NCBI GenBank assembly: GCA_029862005.1
Contig: JAOTYD010000010.1
Span: 1-64,000, forward strand
DNA from: Gammaproteobacteria bacterium
GTDB lineage: Bacteria > Pseudomonadota > Gammaproteobacteria > GCA-001735895
Reading direction: 5' to 3'
DNA: 64,000 nt
The position numbers and the translations under genes are program-made. Shown here piece by piece: positions 7,901-17,473 of the stretch. The notes under the pieces are model-generated. The model searched no databases and had not been told where the DNA came from. It saw only the letters and a list, made by a program, of their open reading frames with translations. The first letter of the stretch is position 1; each line of letters begins with the position of its first letter.

Positions 7901-8023
7901 AGTGCTCCTCGCTTCCGGAAACCCTCCGAGAGAATATATCGCTTATAGCCGCGGCAAGTATGTGACCGGCTTCTCGTTAATATCGAACTGCGTTATGAAA
8001 GCTACCAACCAATATGGAACAGT

Positions 8024-8584
8024 CTAATCACGGTTATCGGCCTGGTAGAGTTCCGGCCATTGCAGCTTCACCACGGGACTGTCTGCGGCGTAGGTATGGC
8101 AGGTGTTGAGAAACCCGTTCGAACCAGCTTTCGCTTTACCTTCACCGCGCTTCATTTTTGCACTGACGATAGTCTGGATCGCGGTCGTTGCGATCGGCCC
8201 AAGTAGTTCAGTCAAGTGGGTGCAGCCTTTGTTGCTCCCCATGGCCCGTTTCGATTTGTCGGTCCATCCCGGGGCAATCTTGAGACCAACCAGATTTTTG
8301 GCAAGGGTTATGACTGATTTACAGTAGTTGTAAGGTGATGCGTCGATCACGGCGTCGACCTCGAGCACTTCAAGTTCGAGATTAACGGTCAGGCGAATCG
8401 ACATGTCATGCAAGGCCTCATCCGCCTCAATCCAGCCACCCCGATCCCTGTTTTTGAAACGATATGGCTTGGTGTCGACGATGCGTCCCTCGATGTCCCA
8501 CAACTCATCCTCACGTTGATAGCCATGACAGGTAACGACACGGGTATGTGTCAATTTGCGTTTTGCAGGGCTGGTTAATGGCAC
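8024..8584 (-). CDS. DUF2889 family protein
   Basis: This 186-residue soluble protein matches the remembered pattern of DUF2889: an N-terminal RxYRRE-like HGYQREDELWDIEGRIVDTKPY, a central strand-rich part with LELEVLEVDAVIDASPY, and C-terminal GCTHLTELLGPIATTA followed by a short NTCHTYAADSP. The conserved GCTHL Cys-His and NTCHTY Cys-His could form a metal site (inference). The function of the family is unknown. It is a single gene, divergent from the permease gene at 8627, with 42 bases between the starts. Confidence 0.8.
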   Translation of the reverse strand: MPLTSPAKRKLTHTRVVTCHGYQREDELWDIEGRIVDTKPYRFKNRDRGGWIEADEALHDMSIRLTVNLELEVLEVDAVIDASPYNYCKSVITLAKNLVGLKIAPGWTDKSKRAMGSNKGCTHLTELLGPIATTAIQTIVSAKMKRGEGKAKAGSNGFLNTCHTYAADSPVVKLQWPELYQADNRD

Positions 8585-8626
8585 GGCATTTCTCCAGACG
8601 TCGAATTTTACTGATTAAAAAACACC

Positions 8627-9556
8627 ATGACATTATCATGCAGTATTAAATTGGGACACCCATCAATGCATAATTCTCACCATATTGTGAAAATGAGCGA
8701 TCGCGGTAAAGGCATCCTGATGTCGCTGGGTGGCGTGTTCGTATTAAGTCCGGACAGTCTTTTGATTCGGTTGGCGGCACTGGATGATTTCACGCTGATA
8801 TTCTACCGGGGGCTGTTTCCAGTATTTGCGATCAGCCTGATTCTCTGGATTTACTATCGCGACCGATTCGTGCCGGTGCTACTGGCGATCGGTTGGGCCG
8901 GCATCCTCAACGCTATCCTGTTTGCATCCGTAAACATCACCTTTATTACCGCAATTCAAAAAACCTCCGTTGCAAATACCCTGCTGTTTCTGTCCTCGGC
9001 GCCAATTTTTGCCGCGATCCTGTCACTCGTGGTATTGCACGAGAATCAGCGTCTTACGACCTGGCTGATTATCGCCTTGTCATTGCTCAGCATCTTTATT
9101 ATCGGTTGGGGCAGCTATGGAAATGCCAGCCTGGTCGGTGATTTTTTTGCCCTGGGTTGTGCCGTTTTTACTGCCTGCAGTGCGGTCCTGGTGCGTTACC
9201 GGAAAGACATCGACCTGGTGCCTTCGGTCATCATTGGCAGCTTTTTCACGACCTGCTATGCATTCGCCCAGTCACCGGACCTGGCAATCTCCTCCATGCA
9301 ACTGGTTTACCTGGGTATCATCGGCTTTATTCTTGTGCCTTTTGCTTTCATCGTTCTGACCATCGCGCCACGTTACGCCAATTCGGCAGAAGTCCAGCTG
9401 GTTTATCTGCTGGAAAGCATACTGGGCCCACTTTGGGTATGGTTGGTGATCAAGGAGACACCCTCGCTCAACACTATTGTTGGCGGCAGTATGCTGTTGA
9501 TTTCGGTCGCATGGTTTGCGCACCACACCATCAGGGAAGAAACGCGGCTGGTGTAA
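8627..9556 (+). CDS. DMT superfamily (EamA-type) permease
   Basis: A 309-residue membrane protein with about ten hydrophobic segments in two EamA-like halves (approximately residues 28-160 and 175-300). Typical features are an early charged FYRGLFP segment, NITFITAIQKTSVANTLLFLSSAPIFAAIL at the end of the first half, and LVYLLESILGPLWVWLVIKE in the second. DMT exporters move amino acids, nucleosides or other metabolites across the inner membrane; the substrate cannot be told. An internal ATG at 8666 is an alternative start that removes a 13-residue hydrophilic leader. Confidence 0.85.
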   Translation: MTLSCSIKLGHPSMHNSHHIVKMSDRGKGILMSLGGVFVLSPDSLLIRLAALDDFTLIFYRGLFPVFAISLILWIYYRDRFVPVLLAIGWAGILNAILFASVNITFITAIQKTSVANTLLFLSSAPIFAAILSLVVLHENQRLTTWLIIALSLLSIFIIGWGSYGNASLVGDFFALGCAVFTACSAVLVRYRKDIDLVPSVIIGSFFTTCYAFAQSPDLAISSMQLVYLGIIGFILVPFAFIVLTIAPRYANSAEVQLVYLLESILGPLWVWLVIKETPSLNTIVGGSMLLISVAWFAHHTIREETRLV

Positions 9557-9564
9557 CGACGAAT

Positions 9565-10515
9565 TTATTTCTGGCAGGCGACCAGATTCACCATTTCAAA
9601 CGCGATTGTCGCGGCCGCGAGCGACGTTATCTCCGCATGATCATAAGCGGGAGCCACTTCAACCACGTCGGCAGCCACCAGGTTCAAGCCCTGCAGGCCG
9701 CGAATAATACCGACCAGTTCACGACTCGTAATACCGGCAATCTCGGGCGTTCCGGTACCCGGCGCGTGCGCGGGATCCAGTACATCGATATCAATTGACA
9801 GGTATAACGGCAGATCTCCAACCCGTTTCCTGATGCGTTTGACCACGTGCTCGACACCATGCGCCTCCAGTTCATCGCAATGCACGATCTTGAATCCAAG
9901 CTCCTTGTCTTTTGCGAGGTCATCGGGGCTGTATAGCGGACCACGAATCCCGACATGCATCGACGCATCATCGTTAAACAAACCTTCCTCGGCGGCGCGC
10001 CTGAAAGGGGTACCGTGCGTGTAGGGCGCGCCGAAATAGGTATCCCAGGTATCGAGGTGTGCATCAAAATGTACCAGTGCAACCTGGCCGGCCACCTTGT
10101 TTACCGAGCGCAGCAGGGGCACCGCGATGGTGTGATCTCCTCCCAGGCTTACGATAACAGGCGCTTTATCGTAAAGCGCATCGGCGGCGGCCTCGATTTG
10201 CGCGATCGCCTCGTCGATATTGTAGGGATTGCAGGCTACATCCCCGGCATCGGCAACCTGAATCGTCTTGAAGGGCTCAGTATCATAGGCCGGATGGAAA
10301 TTGGTACGTAAATGGCGTGACGCCTGCCGAATGGCCTGGGGGCCAAACCGGGCTCCCGGTCGATAGCTGGTACCCGAGTCGAACGGGACACCGAGTATCG
10401 CAACATCGCAATAGGGAACGTCGCGCAGCTCCGGCAACCGGCAAAAAGTCGATGGGCCCGCGTAGCGAGGGACAACGGTTCCGCTAACGGGTTCTATCGG
10501 GGGTAATTTCGCCAT
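9565..10515 (-). CDS. speB: Agmatinase/guanidinobutyrase-type ureohydrolase
   Basis: The 316-residue protein has all manganese-binding motifs of the arginase/agmatinase family: GGDHT (about 125), HFDAHLDT (about 147-154) and [19 protein letters not shown] (about 225-243). The spacing and the N-terminal [19 protein letters not shown] motif fit the agmatinase branch, which makes putrescine and urea from agmatine; 4-guanidinobutyrate or 3-guanidinopropionate hydrolases look very similar, so the substrate is not fixed by sequence. It lies alone, convergent with the permease gene and divergent from the deformylase gene. Confidence 0.85.
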   Translation of the reverse strand: MAKLPPIEPVSGTVVPRYAGPSTFCRLPELRDVPYCDVAILGVPFDSGTSYRPGARFGPQAIRQASRHLRTNFHPAYDTEPFKTIQVADAGDVACNPYNIDEAIAQIEAAADALYDKAPVIVSLGGDHTIAVPLLRSVNKVAGQVALVHFDAHLDTWDTYFGAPYTHGTPFRRAAEEGLFNDDASMHVGIRGPLYSPDDLAKDKELGFKIVHCDELEAHGVEHVVKRIRKRVGDLPLYLSIDIDVLDPAHAPGTGTPEIAGITSRELVGIIRGLQGLNLVAADVVEVAPAYDHAEITSLAAATIAFEMVNLVACQK

Positions 10516-10598
10516 CTATTTTCCGGCCTGGATCAGCGGATTTGTTATATCACTGATATCTGGCACAATCAATCAGACTCAAACCAAAGGTTAACCGG

Positions 10599-11150
10599 GT
10601 GGCGATCAGAAGCATTTTAAAAATGGGGGACCCGCATCTGCTAGAAGTATCGGCGGAGCTCGATCCAATAGACCCTGCAATCCTGGAACCGCTATTGCAG
10701 GATATGTGGGAGACAATGTCCGATGCAAACGGAGCGGGGCTAGCAGCACCTCAAATCGGGGTTATGCAACGTATCGTGATTTTCGGGTACCAGACCAATC
10801 CTCGTTACCCTGACGCTCCACCAATCCCGGAGACTGTACTGATAAATCCGGTCATCACACCAATTGGCGAAGTTCAGGAGGAAGGCTGGGAAGGGTGCCT
10901 CAGTGTGCCTGGAATGCGCGGTATCGTGCCGCGTTATCGTGACATTCGATACCAGGGCTACGATCAATATGGCAGCAGGATCGATCGGGAGGCATCAGGC
11001 TTTCATGCGCGCGTGGTACAACACGAATGCGATCATCTCGATGGCATACTTTATCCATTTCGAATCACGGATCTGCGCCACTTTGGATATATCGACACCT
11101 TGACGGAAAAAGGTCTATTGGAGCTTCAACCCTGCGACGATGAGCCCTGA
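10599..11150 (+). CDS. def: Peptide deformylase
   Basis: All three deformylase motifs are present in this 183-residue protein: [10 protein letters not shown] (about 45-54), EGCLSVPG with metal ligand C100, and HECDH with H142, E143 and H146. It removes the N-formyl group from nascent polypeptides. The start is a GTG at 10599. The next gene, with a formyltransferase fold, overlaps its end by 11 bases. The usual def-fmt neighbours (rsmB, dprA, trkA) are absent, so this may be an additional deformylase rather than the housekeeping copy. Confidence 0.95.
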   Translation: MAIRSILKMGDPHLLEVSAELDPIDPAILEPLLQDMWETMSDANGAGLAAPQIGVMQRIVIFGYQTNPRYPDAPPIPETVLINPVITPIGEVQEEGWEGCLSVPGMRGIVPRYRDIRYQGYDQYGSRIDREASGFHARVVQHECDHLDGILYPFRITDLRHFGYIDTLTEKGLLELQPCDDEP

Positions 11151-11778
11151 AATCGATACGCCTGGTAATAATCGCTTTGCGTTACTCGCCAGCGGGGCCA
11201 ATTTTTCCTGTGAAGTGCTGCAAGCGTTGCAACGGCTGCATCATCCACCGGGTTTACTGGTACTGCCGGAGTATCCCCCCGCTCATCCGGTATCTAAGCC
11301 CGTAAACGACCTGATCGCAGCTAGCCCCAACCGCCGAATCCTGGCGTTGGGGGAGGGTATCGAAACCGCCTACGCTCCCGTCGGTAAACAGGCGGAATTA
11401 AGCAGGTTAATCCGGCAAGGTACTTTCGATTTTTTACTGGTAGCCTGCTGGACTTACCTGATCGGTGACGCTTTGATCAAGAGTCCCCGCAAGGCCGCTC
11501 TCAACCTGCACCCGTCGTTGTTGCCTGAATTTCGCGGCCCGAATCCCATCGAGCAACAACTTGCCCAGCAAACCCACAGATTCGGGGTAACCCTGCATCT
11601 GCTTAACGAAACTTTCGACCAGGGAGATATTGTTGCCCAGGCGGAACTGACCGATATCGGCAGGAGTCCGGATTCCTTGCACCTCGAACATCGATGCGCG
11701 TTACTCGGTGCCGAATTATTTATCGACGCCATGAAAGAGCACCAACGGGGATGGAATCCGGTGCCGCAACGGGCTTAA
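11140..11778 (+). CDS. Formyltransferase-fold protein (methionyl-tRNA/phosphoribosylglycinamide formyltransferase-like)
   Basis: The 212-residue protein keeps the catalytic core of 10-formyltetrahydrofolate-dependent formyltransferases: [15 protein letters not shown] with the Asn and His near residues 121-123, [17 protein letters not shown] with the catalytic Asp near 165. It is only one domain long, lacking the C-terminal tRNA-binding domain of Fmt (about 315 residues). It therefore resembles PurN or standalone formyltransferases in size, although the N-terminal region differs. Overlap with the deformylase gene suggests a coupled formylation/deformylation pair. The acceptor is unknown. Confidence 0.75.
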   Translation: MSPEIDTPGNNRFALLASGANFSCEVLQALQRLHHPPGLLVLPEYPPAHPVSKPVNDLIAASPNRRILALGEGIETAYAPVGKQAELSRLIRQGTFDFLLVACWTYLIGDALIKSPRKAALNLHPSLLPEFRGPNPIEQQLAQQTHRFGVTLHLLNETFDQGDIVAQAELTDIGRSPDSLHLEHRCALLGAELFIDAMKEHQRGWNPVPQRA

Positions 11779-11820
11779 GTATTCGCAGCAGACCTGGATC
11801 ATAATCTCATGCCGGTTCGA

Positions 11821-11826
11821 TATAAT
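11821..11826 (+). promoter_or_regulatory. Candidate -10 element upstream of bioA
   Basis: A perfect TATAAT at 11821-11826 lies 240 bases upstream of bioA, in the gap after the formyltransferase gene. No good -35 hexamer is present at the expected spacing. If active, transcription would begin near 11833 and run through the inverted repeat at 11854-11884. Confidence 0.35.
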
Positions 11827-11853
11827 GGCCTCTGAGGGTCACGAAGATCATTG

Positions 11854-11884
11854 CAGGTTGAATTACCGGGTACTTTTCAACCTG
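11854..11884 (+). repeat. Perfect 9-bp inverted repeat in the bioA leader region
   Basis: CAGGTTGAA (11854-11862) and TTCAACCTG (11876-11884) are exact inverted repeats 13 bases apart. The T-run after it is short (ACTTTTC), so it is a weak terminator candidate for the deformylase pair. It could alternatively be an operator for bioA; it does not match the orientation of the known BirA box. Confidence 0.45.
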
Positions 11885-12019
11885 ACTTTTCATATACTTT
11901 CGACTGCGATCGCCGGGCGCTTTCCGTTGGCATAAAAAATACTCAATATTATTATTAATCAATAACTTATGGAAACTATTTATAAACTACTCGAATTAAC
12001 TACTGACAGGTATTAGCCG

Positions 12020-12067
12020 ATGAATATGGACCTTAATTTACCTCTTCTGTCGAGAGCATCACCGTGA
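12020..12067 (+). CDS. Possible 15-codon leader peptide overlapping bioA start
   Basis: An ATG at 12020 opens a 15-codon frame ([15 protein letters not shown]) whose TGA stop at 12065-12067 overlaps the bioA GTG start (12064) in a GTGA arrangement. An AGG lies nine bases upstream of the ATG. Such short frames can couple translation to the next gene. Nothing in the peptide (no run of one amino acid) points to classical attenuation. It may be a chance frame. Confidence 0.35.
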   Translation: MNMDLNLPLLSRASP

Positions 12068-13359
12068 CGAGTGCTTCGCTCGACGCCCAGATTGCCATCG
12101 ATCGTAAGCACATCTGGCATCCCTATAGCGCCATGCAGAGCGAGTTACCCATGTTTCATGTCGCGTCAGCCGAGGGTGTATACCTGCATCTATCAAGCGG
12201 TAAAAAACTCATTGATGGAATGTCTTCCTGGTGGTGTGCCATCCATGGCTACAATCATCCCCGACTGAACCAGGCGCTGGAACAGCAGTTGCGGCAAATG
12301 GCGCACGTGATGTTTGGCGGCCTGACCCACGAACCTGCGATTAGACTGGTTGATAAGCTGGTGCGGCTTACGCCGCAGGCTTTGCAATCAGTCTTCCTTT
12401 CTGATTCAGGATCGGTTGCAGTAGAAGTCGCACTTAAAATGGCGATCCAGTACTGGAACGCGAAGGGTGAAACCGGTAAACAACGCTTTGCGACTTTACG
12501 CAACGGCTACCACGGTGACACGATGGGCGCAATGTCGGTTTGTGATCCCGTAACCGGTATGCACAGTCTGTTTAACACGGTGCTGGCACCGCAATTCTTT
12601 GTCGATCGCCCAAACTCCAGATATGGCAGCACCTGTAATGAGAGCGATGCACGGGCGCTCGAAAATGTGTTGCAAAAAAATCATGCACAGATTGCCGCGC
12701 TGATTCTGGAACCCATCGTACAGGGAGCCGGGGGCATGTATTTCTACTCCGCGGAATACCTGCAGCGTGCACGCGAGCTTTGTGATCACTACCGGGTACT
12801 GCTGATCGCAGACGAAATCGCAACCGGGTTCGGGCGCACCGGAAAACTGTTTGCCTGCGAACACGCCGCGATTACACCCGACATCATGTGTATCGGGAAG
12901 GCCCTGACCGGGGGCTACATGAGCCTCGCTGCAACACTGACCACGACCGAAATCAGTCACGTAATTGACAACGGAGATCCCGGCGTGTTTATGCACGGGC
13001 CGACCTTCATGGCCAACCCGTTGGCATGCGCGGTTGCCGACACAAGTATCGAGTTGCTGCTGGAGTTTGACTGGCAAGCGCGTATTGCTCAGATCGAATC
13101 AAAATTGGCGACACTGCTCGCACCTTGCCAGGACCTGACCCAGGTAGCCGAGGTTCGGTGCCTGGGCGCAATAGCTGTCATTGAGATGAAACAGCCCGTG
13201 GATATGGCTGCAATGGTACCCCGTTTCGTCGAGGCCGGTATCTGGGTGCGACCTTTCGGCAAGCTGGTATACCTGATGCCGTCTTACATCATTTCGGATG
13301 ATGAACTACAAGAACTCTGCGAATCGTTGGTCAGTATTGTTGCAGAACAGGCCGGTTAA
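12064..13359 (+). CDS. bioA: Adenosylmethionine-8-amino-7-oxononanoate aminotransferase
   Basis: The 431-residue PLP-dependent class III aminotransferase has BioA hallmarks: HIWHPYSAM near residue 17 (Trp-His-Pro-Tyr for substrate binding), [15 protein letters not shown] (about 52), [11 protein letters not shown], the PLP aspartate in [14 protein letters not shown], and the Schiff-base lysine K279 in [13 protein letters not shown]. It makes 7,8-diaminopelargonic acid from KAPA using S-adenosylmethionine in biotin synthesis. The start is GTG at 12064 with GAGAG upstream. No bioB, F, C or D is adjacent, so the biotin genes are split in this genome. Confidence 0.95.
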   Translation: MTSASLDAQIAIDRKHIWHPYSAMQSELPMFHVASAEGVYLHLSSGKKLIDGMSSWWCAIHGYNHPRLNQALEQQLRQMAHVMFGGLTHEPAIRLVDKLVRLTPQALQSVFLSDSGSVAVEVALKMAIQYWNAKGETGKQRFATLRNGYHGDTMGAMSVCDPVTGMHSLFNTVLAPQFFVDRPNSRYGSTCNESDARALENVLQKNHAQIAALILEPIVQGAGGMYFYSAEYLQRARELCDHYRVLLIADEIATGFGRTGKLFACEHAAITPDIMCIGKALTGGYMSLAATLTTTEISHVIDNGDPGVFMHGPTFMANPLACAVADTSIELLLEFDWQARIAQIESKLATLLAPCQDLTQVAEVRCLGAIAVIEMKQPVDMAAMVPRFVEAGIWVRPFGKLVYLMPSYIISDDELQELCESLVSIVAEQAG

Positions 13360-13401
13360 GGTATTGATAAACTGGTCGATACAGTCAAAGCGGAGGTAGC
13401 A

Positions 13402-13731
13402 ATGAAGAATTCCCTGTTCCTGACCCTGTTGTTAACGAGTTTGCTGTTGTCCGGTTGCGCCGAACCACCACTGGTGATCGGACAACCTGTTGCGGGCACC
13501 CACAGCCAGCAAGTCACTATTTACTATATCGATCGACCCGACTGTAATTTCGAGACGCTGGCTCATATTCGCGTAACCGGCGGTTACTTTTCACTCAAAT
13601 CGATGCTTGCAAAAATGCAAAAACAGGCTGCCGGAGTCGGCGCCGATGGATTGTACGTGCTGCAAACACAGCAGCTGGGTGTGAAGGAGTACCTGGGAAC
13701 TGCAAAGGCTATCCGTTGCCTGCCTGCCTAG
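13402..13731 (+). CDS. Small lipoprotein of unknown function
   Basis: The 109-residue product has a lipoprotein signal with lipobox LLSGC (acylated Cys at residue 19) and Ala-Glu after the Cys, suggesting outer-membrane sorting. The mature part has two further cysteines (RPDCNFE and IRCLPA), one near each end, likely forming a disulfide, and a GADGLYVLQT segment. The layout resembles the DUF4156 lipoprotein at 19089 but the sequence is different. GGAGG precedes the ATG. It is 42 bases after bioA and may be cotranscribed. Confidence 0.75.
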   Translation: MKNSLFLTLLLTSLLLSGCAEPPLVIGQPVAGTHSQQVTIYYIDRPDCNFETLAHIRVTGGYFSLKSMLAKMQKQAAGVGADGLYVLQTQQLGVKEYLGTAKAIRCLPA

Positions 13732-13744
13732 CAGCCAGATTTAT

Positions 13745-13852
13745 CTAGCTTTCTTCTTCATCGTCGTCCTGTTGTTCGCCCTCCTGGGCTTCGTCTTGCA
13801 GAACCTTGTCTTTTTCCTCGGGGGTTAGCACTACTGTATCTTCGTTGCCCAT
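13745..13852 (-). CDS. 35-residue very acidic small protein
   Basis: A minus-strand frame starting with ATG at 13852-13850 encodes MGNEDTVVLTPEEKDKVLQD and a tail of Glu/Asp/Gln ending EEES, with a TAG stop. A good ribosome-binding site (GAGGAG) stands seven bases before the ATG. The composition (more than a third Asp and Glu, no Cys, no hydrophobic segment) suggests a soluble, partly disordered protein. It is convergent with the lipoprotein gene, 13 bases away. The family is not recognised. Confidence 0.5.
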   Translation of the reverse strand: MGNEDTVVLTPEEKDKVLQDEAQEGEQQDDDEEES

Positions 13853-14041
13853 CGTAATCTCCTCGGCAGGATAGGATATGGCCTGGTAAGCCGTTAAATA
13901 TTAGCAAATTATAGTTCAGTTCAAGCGTTTTTGTAGTACTGCATGGTATAAACTCGAGACGGGAGTATCTTCCGCCCCAGACGCATAAATACACAACCCA
14001 AGTGTTACAATCAGGCTAATTTCAGGTATTAGTAACACCAC

Positions 14042-15427
14042 ATGAGCAAAAAGAAAATCAAGGTCACCGATAGCATGGGCTCGGTAGAGATTCCCGCCGA
14101 CGCGCTCTACCGGGCCCAAACCCAACGCGCCCTGAACAATTTCAGGATTAGCAGCCTGAAGTTGCCGCCATCGATGACACGGGCCCTGGCGCTGCTCAAG
14201 AAAGCCTGTGCCGAAACCAACCTCGACCTGGAAAAGATCGGTCAGCCGCTCGCCGAGGCGATTAAACAGGCTGCGGACCTGGTTATCTCCGGTCAACACG
14301 ATGATCAGTTTTCGGTCGACGTTTTTCAGACCGGCTCCGGAACCAGTAGCAATATGAACGTGAACGAGGTTATTGCAACACTCGCCTCGACCCGGGCCTT
14401 GAAGGTACATCCAAATGACCATGTCAATATGGGACAGAGTTCCAATGACGTATTTCCATCGGCGATTCATGTTGCCGCTGCCATACAAATCCATGAACAA
14501 CTGCTGCCATCTATACAAATGCTCGAAACCGCGCTCAACGAACGCCTGCAGCAGCACCAGAAAACAATCAAGACCGGGCGCACCCACCTGATGGACGCGA
14601 TGCCGATAACCGTGGCACAGGAAATTTCAGGCTGGGCATCGCAGATAAAGAATGACCGCTACCGCATTCAAACCGCGCTGGGCAGGCTACAGCAGCTTGC
14701 AATCGGCGGAACGGCGGTCGGCACAGGAATTAATACGACCGCTGATTTCGGTCAACGCGTGTGCGCAAAACTCCACGCGAGTACCGGTATTCGATTCATC
14801 CAAATGGAGAACCTCTTCGAGGGCCTGAGCGCCCAGAACACGACGTTGGAAGTCAGCGGTCAACTGCGCGTACTGGCGACTTCACTGACCAAGATCTGCA
14901 ATGACTTGCGCTGGATGAACTCCGGCCCATTAACCGGACTGGGAGAAATCCAGTTGCAGCCTTTGCAACCGGGCAGTTCAATTATGCCGGCCAAGGTCAA
15001 TCCGGTGATTCCCGAAGCCGTGCTAATGGCGGCTGCTCATATCATCGGCAACGACTGCACCATTGCACTGGCAGCACAGTCCGGAAATTTCCAACTGAAT
15101 GTCATGCTGCCGGTGATCGCTTACAACCTGCTGCAAAGTATCGAGATCCTCGGCAACGCGATGCAACACCTGTCAAAAGCGATTGAAACCATGTCGATTA
15201 ATGATGAAATCATGGCGCAAAACCTGTCTTTCAACCCGATTCTGGTAACCGCTTTAAACCCGATTATCGGATATCAGAAATCGGCCGAGATCGCAAAAGC
15301 CGCGCTTGACCAGAATCGACCTATACTTGAAGTAGCCATAGAAATGACCGATATCGACGAAGCCAGCCTGAGACAATTACTCGATCCGGCAAACCTGGTT
15401 AAAAATCACCAGGAAGACACCGATTGA
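14042..15427 (+). CDS. fumC: Class II fumarate hydratase
   Basis: The 461-residue protein has the fumarase/aspartase superfamily signature GSSIMPAKVN at residues 311-320 containing the catalytic serine loop. It also has TGSGTSSNMNVNEV (about 99-112), GQSSNDVFPSA and the fumarase-type GRTHLMDAMPITVAQE (about 180-195). It interconverts fumarate and malate in the TCA cycle. Aspartase is less likely because of the HLMDAMP segment. It stands alone, with 189 bases upstream and 64 bases before slt. Confidence 0.93.
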   Translation: MSKKKIKVTDSMGSVEIPADALYRAQTQRALNNFRISSLKLPPSMTRALALLKKACAETNLDLEKIGQPLAEAIKQAADLVISGQHDDQFSVDVFQTGSGTSSNMNVNEVIATLASTRALKVHPNDHVNMGQSSNDVFPSAIHVAAAIQIHEQLLPSIQMLETALNERLQQHQKTIKTGRTHLMDAMPITVAQEISGWASQIKNDRYRIQTALGRLQQLAIGGTAVGTGINTTADFGQRVCAKLHASTGIRFIQMENLFEGLSAQNTTLEVSGQLRVLATSLTKICNDLRWMNSGPLTGLGEIQLQPLQPGSSIMPAKVNPVIPEAVLMAAAHIIGNDCTIALAAQSGNFQLNVMLPVIAYNLLQSIEILGNAMQHLSKAIETMSINDEIMAQNLSFNPILVTALNPIIGYQKSAEIAKAALDQNRPILEVAIEMTDIDEASLRQLLDPANLVKNHQEDTD

Positions 15428-15491
15428 ATTGCTTGCTTAATTGATATTTTACTTTTAAAATTTCATCTAAATAAATGAATTTTAAGGATTT

Positions 15492-17456
15492 ATGATGCCA
15501 ATGGCATTTGTAAATATCGGAATTGTCAGCAGGGCCGCAAGCGTTGGAATATTCTTTTTTCTGATTGCTGTTGTGATCAGTCCCCAACTGCATGCGAGCG
15601 CCAGTATCGAGCAGCAGCGAAAGCTGTTTCGCGAGGCTTCGGCTGCGCTGGAACGCAATCAAATTAATCGGTTCAACCGGCTGCTGAAACAACTGGGTGA
15701 GTACCCGGCTGCACCTTACCTGAAATACGATGCTTTCAGGCGCAATGCAAGTCGCATAAAACCAGCGCAAGCCGAGAAATTTTTCCAGCACTACAGCGAA
15801 TTCCCGTTTGTTTACCACGCGCGTGCAAAATGGCTTAACGTGCTTGCTAAAAGACGGGATTGGGATAACTACCTGAATTTTTTTGACAACCGGGAAAATA
15901 CCGAGCTGCGATGTCTCGCGTTCCAGGCGCGACTTGACCTCGGTCAGCTTGATGGACTCCTCGATGAAATTTCCGAGGTCTGGTTGCGTGGTTATTCGCA
16001 GCCCTCGCAATGCGACCCGGCATTTGCCTACTTTCTCAAAAACCATGATCAGGTAGAGCAGATGGTCTGGTTACGTATCGAAAAGGCATTCAAGGCTCGC
16101 CGACCAAAGCTGGCGCAATACCTCAGTAAACAACTGGACCAGCAGGGCAGGGCCACGGTCGAAACCTGGTATCGGGCCCATCGACGTCCGGAACAATCTC
16201 TTAAAAAACTGGCCGATGCTGAAGACACGGACCGCAACCGGAGCATTATCACTCATGCGATTGACCGTCTCGCGCGTAAAGATAGCCTTAAGGCACTCGA
16301 ACTCTGGAACCTGATTCGCGATGATTTTGCATTTGACGAGGAGCAAAGGAATCAAAGCCAGTTGAGAATTGCGCTATCCGCGGCTTACCAGCATGAGCCA
16401 GAAGCACGCATATTGCTTTCCGGGCTCGATCCCAAGACCATGAATGAACAGGCTTATCTCTGGCTGGCGCGTATCCAGTTACGCAATCGTGACTGGTCGG
16501 GTTTACTCGACACGATCAACCGGATGCCAGCGCATTTACAGCTCGAAAACGAATGGCAATACTGGTTGTCTCGCTCGATGGAGGCTGAGGGTCAACTCGT
16601 GCAATCACTCTCTCTGCTCGAGCAATTATCGGACAAGAGCAGTTACTACGGTTTCCTGGCCGCCGACAAGCTGAAGCGCGAATACCGCATTGAGCAGGAA
16701 AATGCCGCTAACGCCGAGATTGACGAGGATGAGATGCTGGCAGTGAATCCACACATGTTGCGCGCGCGGGAGCTTTTTTATCTTGATCGCCTCGTTGATG
16801 CCAAGCGCGAGTGGTTTCAGGCGTTGCGCTACCTCGACCAGGATCAGATAAAACAGGCGGCTACCCTGGCCTCGAGATGGCAGTGGCACGACAGCGCGAT
16901 TCGTACGGTTGCCAAAACCCCGCACCGTAATGACTTCAGCCTGCGATTCCCGACGCCTTACAAACAGCAGGTGTTTGAACATGCACAGGCCCGCGATCTT
17001 GATCCATCCCTAATTTACGGCGTCATGCGCCGTGAAAGCCTGTTTGATCCGTTGGCCAGGTCGAGGGTCGGTGCGCTGGGATTGATGCAGCTAATGCCGA
17101 GCACCGCACGCCGGGTTGCCCGGTCTCTCGGGATGAAACGTCCACGCAAATCGGACATCTTGCATGTCGAAAATAATATCCGCCTCGGTACTCACTACCT
17201 CAGAACGGTCATGAATCGATTTGATAATAATGTCGCTCTGGCCGCGGCAGCATACAATGCGGGACCAAAAAACGTGAAACGTTGGCTGCCGAGGAATTCG
17301 GTCATGTCAGCGGATTTATGGATCGAAACGGTTCCATTCAAGGAAACCCGGAATTACGTACAGGCGGTGTTGGCCTACTCGACGGTGTTCGATAAATCCC
17401 TGGGTAAAAACACCTTGATGTCCAGTCGCATGAATGATATCAAAACCGAGTATTAA
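15492..17456 (+). CDS. slt: Soluble lytic murein transglycosylase
   Basis: This 654-residue protein has an N-terminal signal segment (about residues 12-36, ending HASA), a long alpha-helical U-shaped superhelix (about 40-440) and a C-terminal lysozyme-like catalytic domain. The catalytic glutamate is E515 in MRRESLFDP, followed by GALGLMQLMPSTA and AAAYNAGPKNVKRWL. It cleaves peptidoglycan glycan strands in the periplasm, forming 1,6-anhydromuropeptides. Length and order match Slt70. Two ATG codons occur in tandem at 15492 after AAGGA. It is followed 17 bases later by a GST gene. Confidence 0.95.
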   Translation: MMPMAFVNIGIVSRAASVGIFFFLIAVVISPQLHASASIEQQRKLFREASAALERNQINRFNRLLKQLGEYPAAPYLKYDAFRRNASRIKPAQAEKFFQHYSEFPFVYHARAKWLNVLAKRRDWDNYLNFFDNRENTELRCLAFQARLDLGQLDGLLDEISEVWLRGYSQPSQCDPAFAYFLKNHDQVEQMVWLRIEKAFKARRPKLAQYLSKQLDQQGRATVETWYRAHRRPEQSLKKLADAEDTDRNRSIITHAIDRLARKDSLKALELWNLIRDDFAFDEEQRNQSQLRIALSAAYQHEPEARILLSGLDPKTMNEQAYLWLARIQLRNRDWSGLLDTINRMPAHLQLENEWQYWLSRSMEAEGQLVQSLSLLEQLSDKSSYYGFLAADKLKREYRIEQENAANAEIDEDEMLAVNPHMLRARELFYLDRLVDAKREWFQALRYLDQDQIKQAATLASRWQWHDSAIRTVAKTPHRNDFSLRFPTPYKQQVFEHAQARDLDPSLIYGVMRRESLFDPLARSRVGALGLMQLMPSTARRVARSLGMKRPRKSDILHVENNIRLGTHYLRTVMNRFDNNVALAAAAYNAGPKNVKRWLPRNSVMSADLWIETVPFKETRNYVQAVLAYSTVFDKSLGKNTLMSSRMNDIKTEY

Positions 17457-17473
17457 TCCAGATACTCGACTCG

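Noticed and set aside
11779-12063. Canonical BirA operator upstream of bioA
   Set aside because: The inverted repeat present has the half-sites in the opposite orientation to the known BirA box.
13916-14587. 223-codon minus-strand frame over the start of fumC
   Set aside because: It is antisense to a certain gene and has no recognisable domain.
15399-16046. 215-codon minus-strand frame opposite the start of slt
   Set aside because: It covers the signal peptide and first helices of slt on the other strand, with no motif or ribosome-binding site of note.
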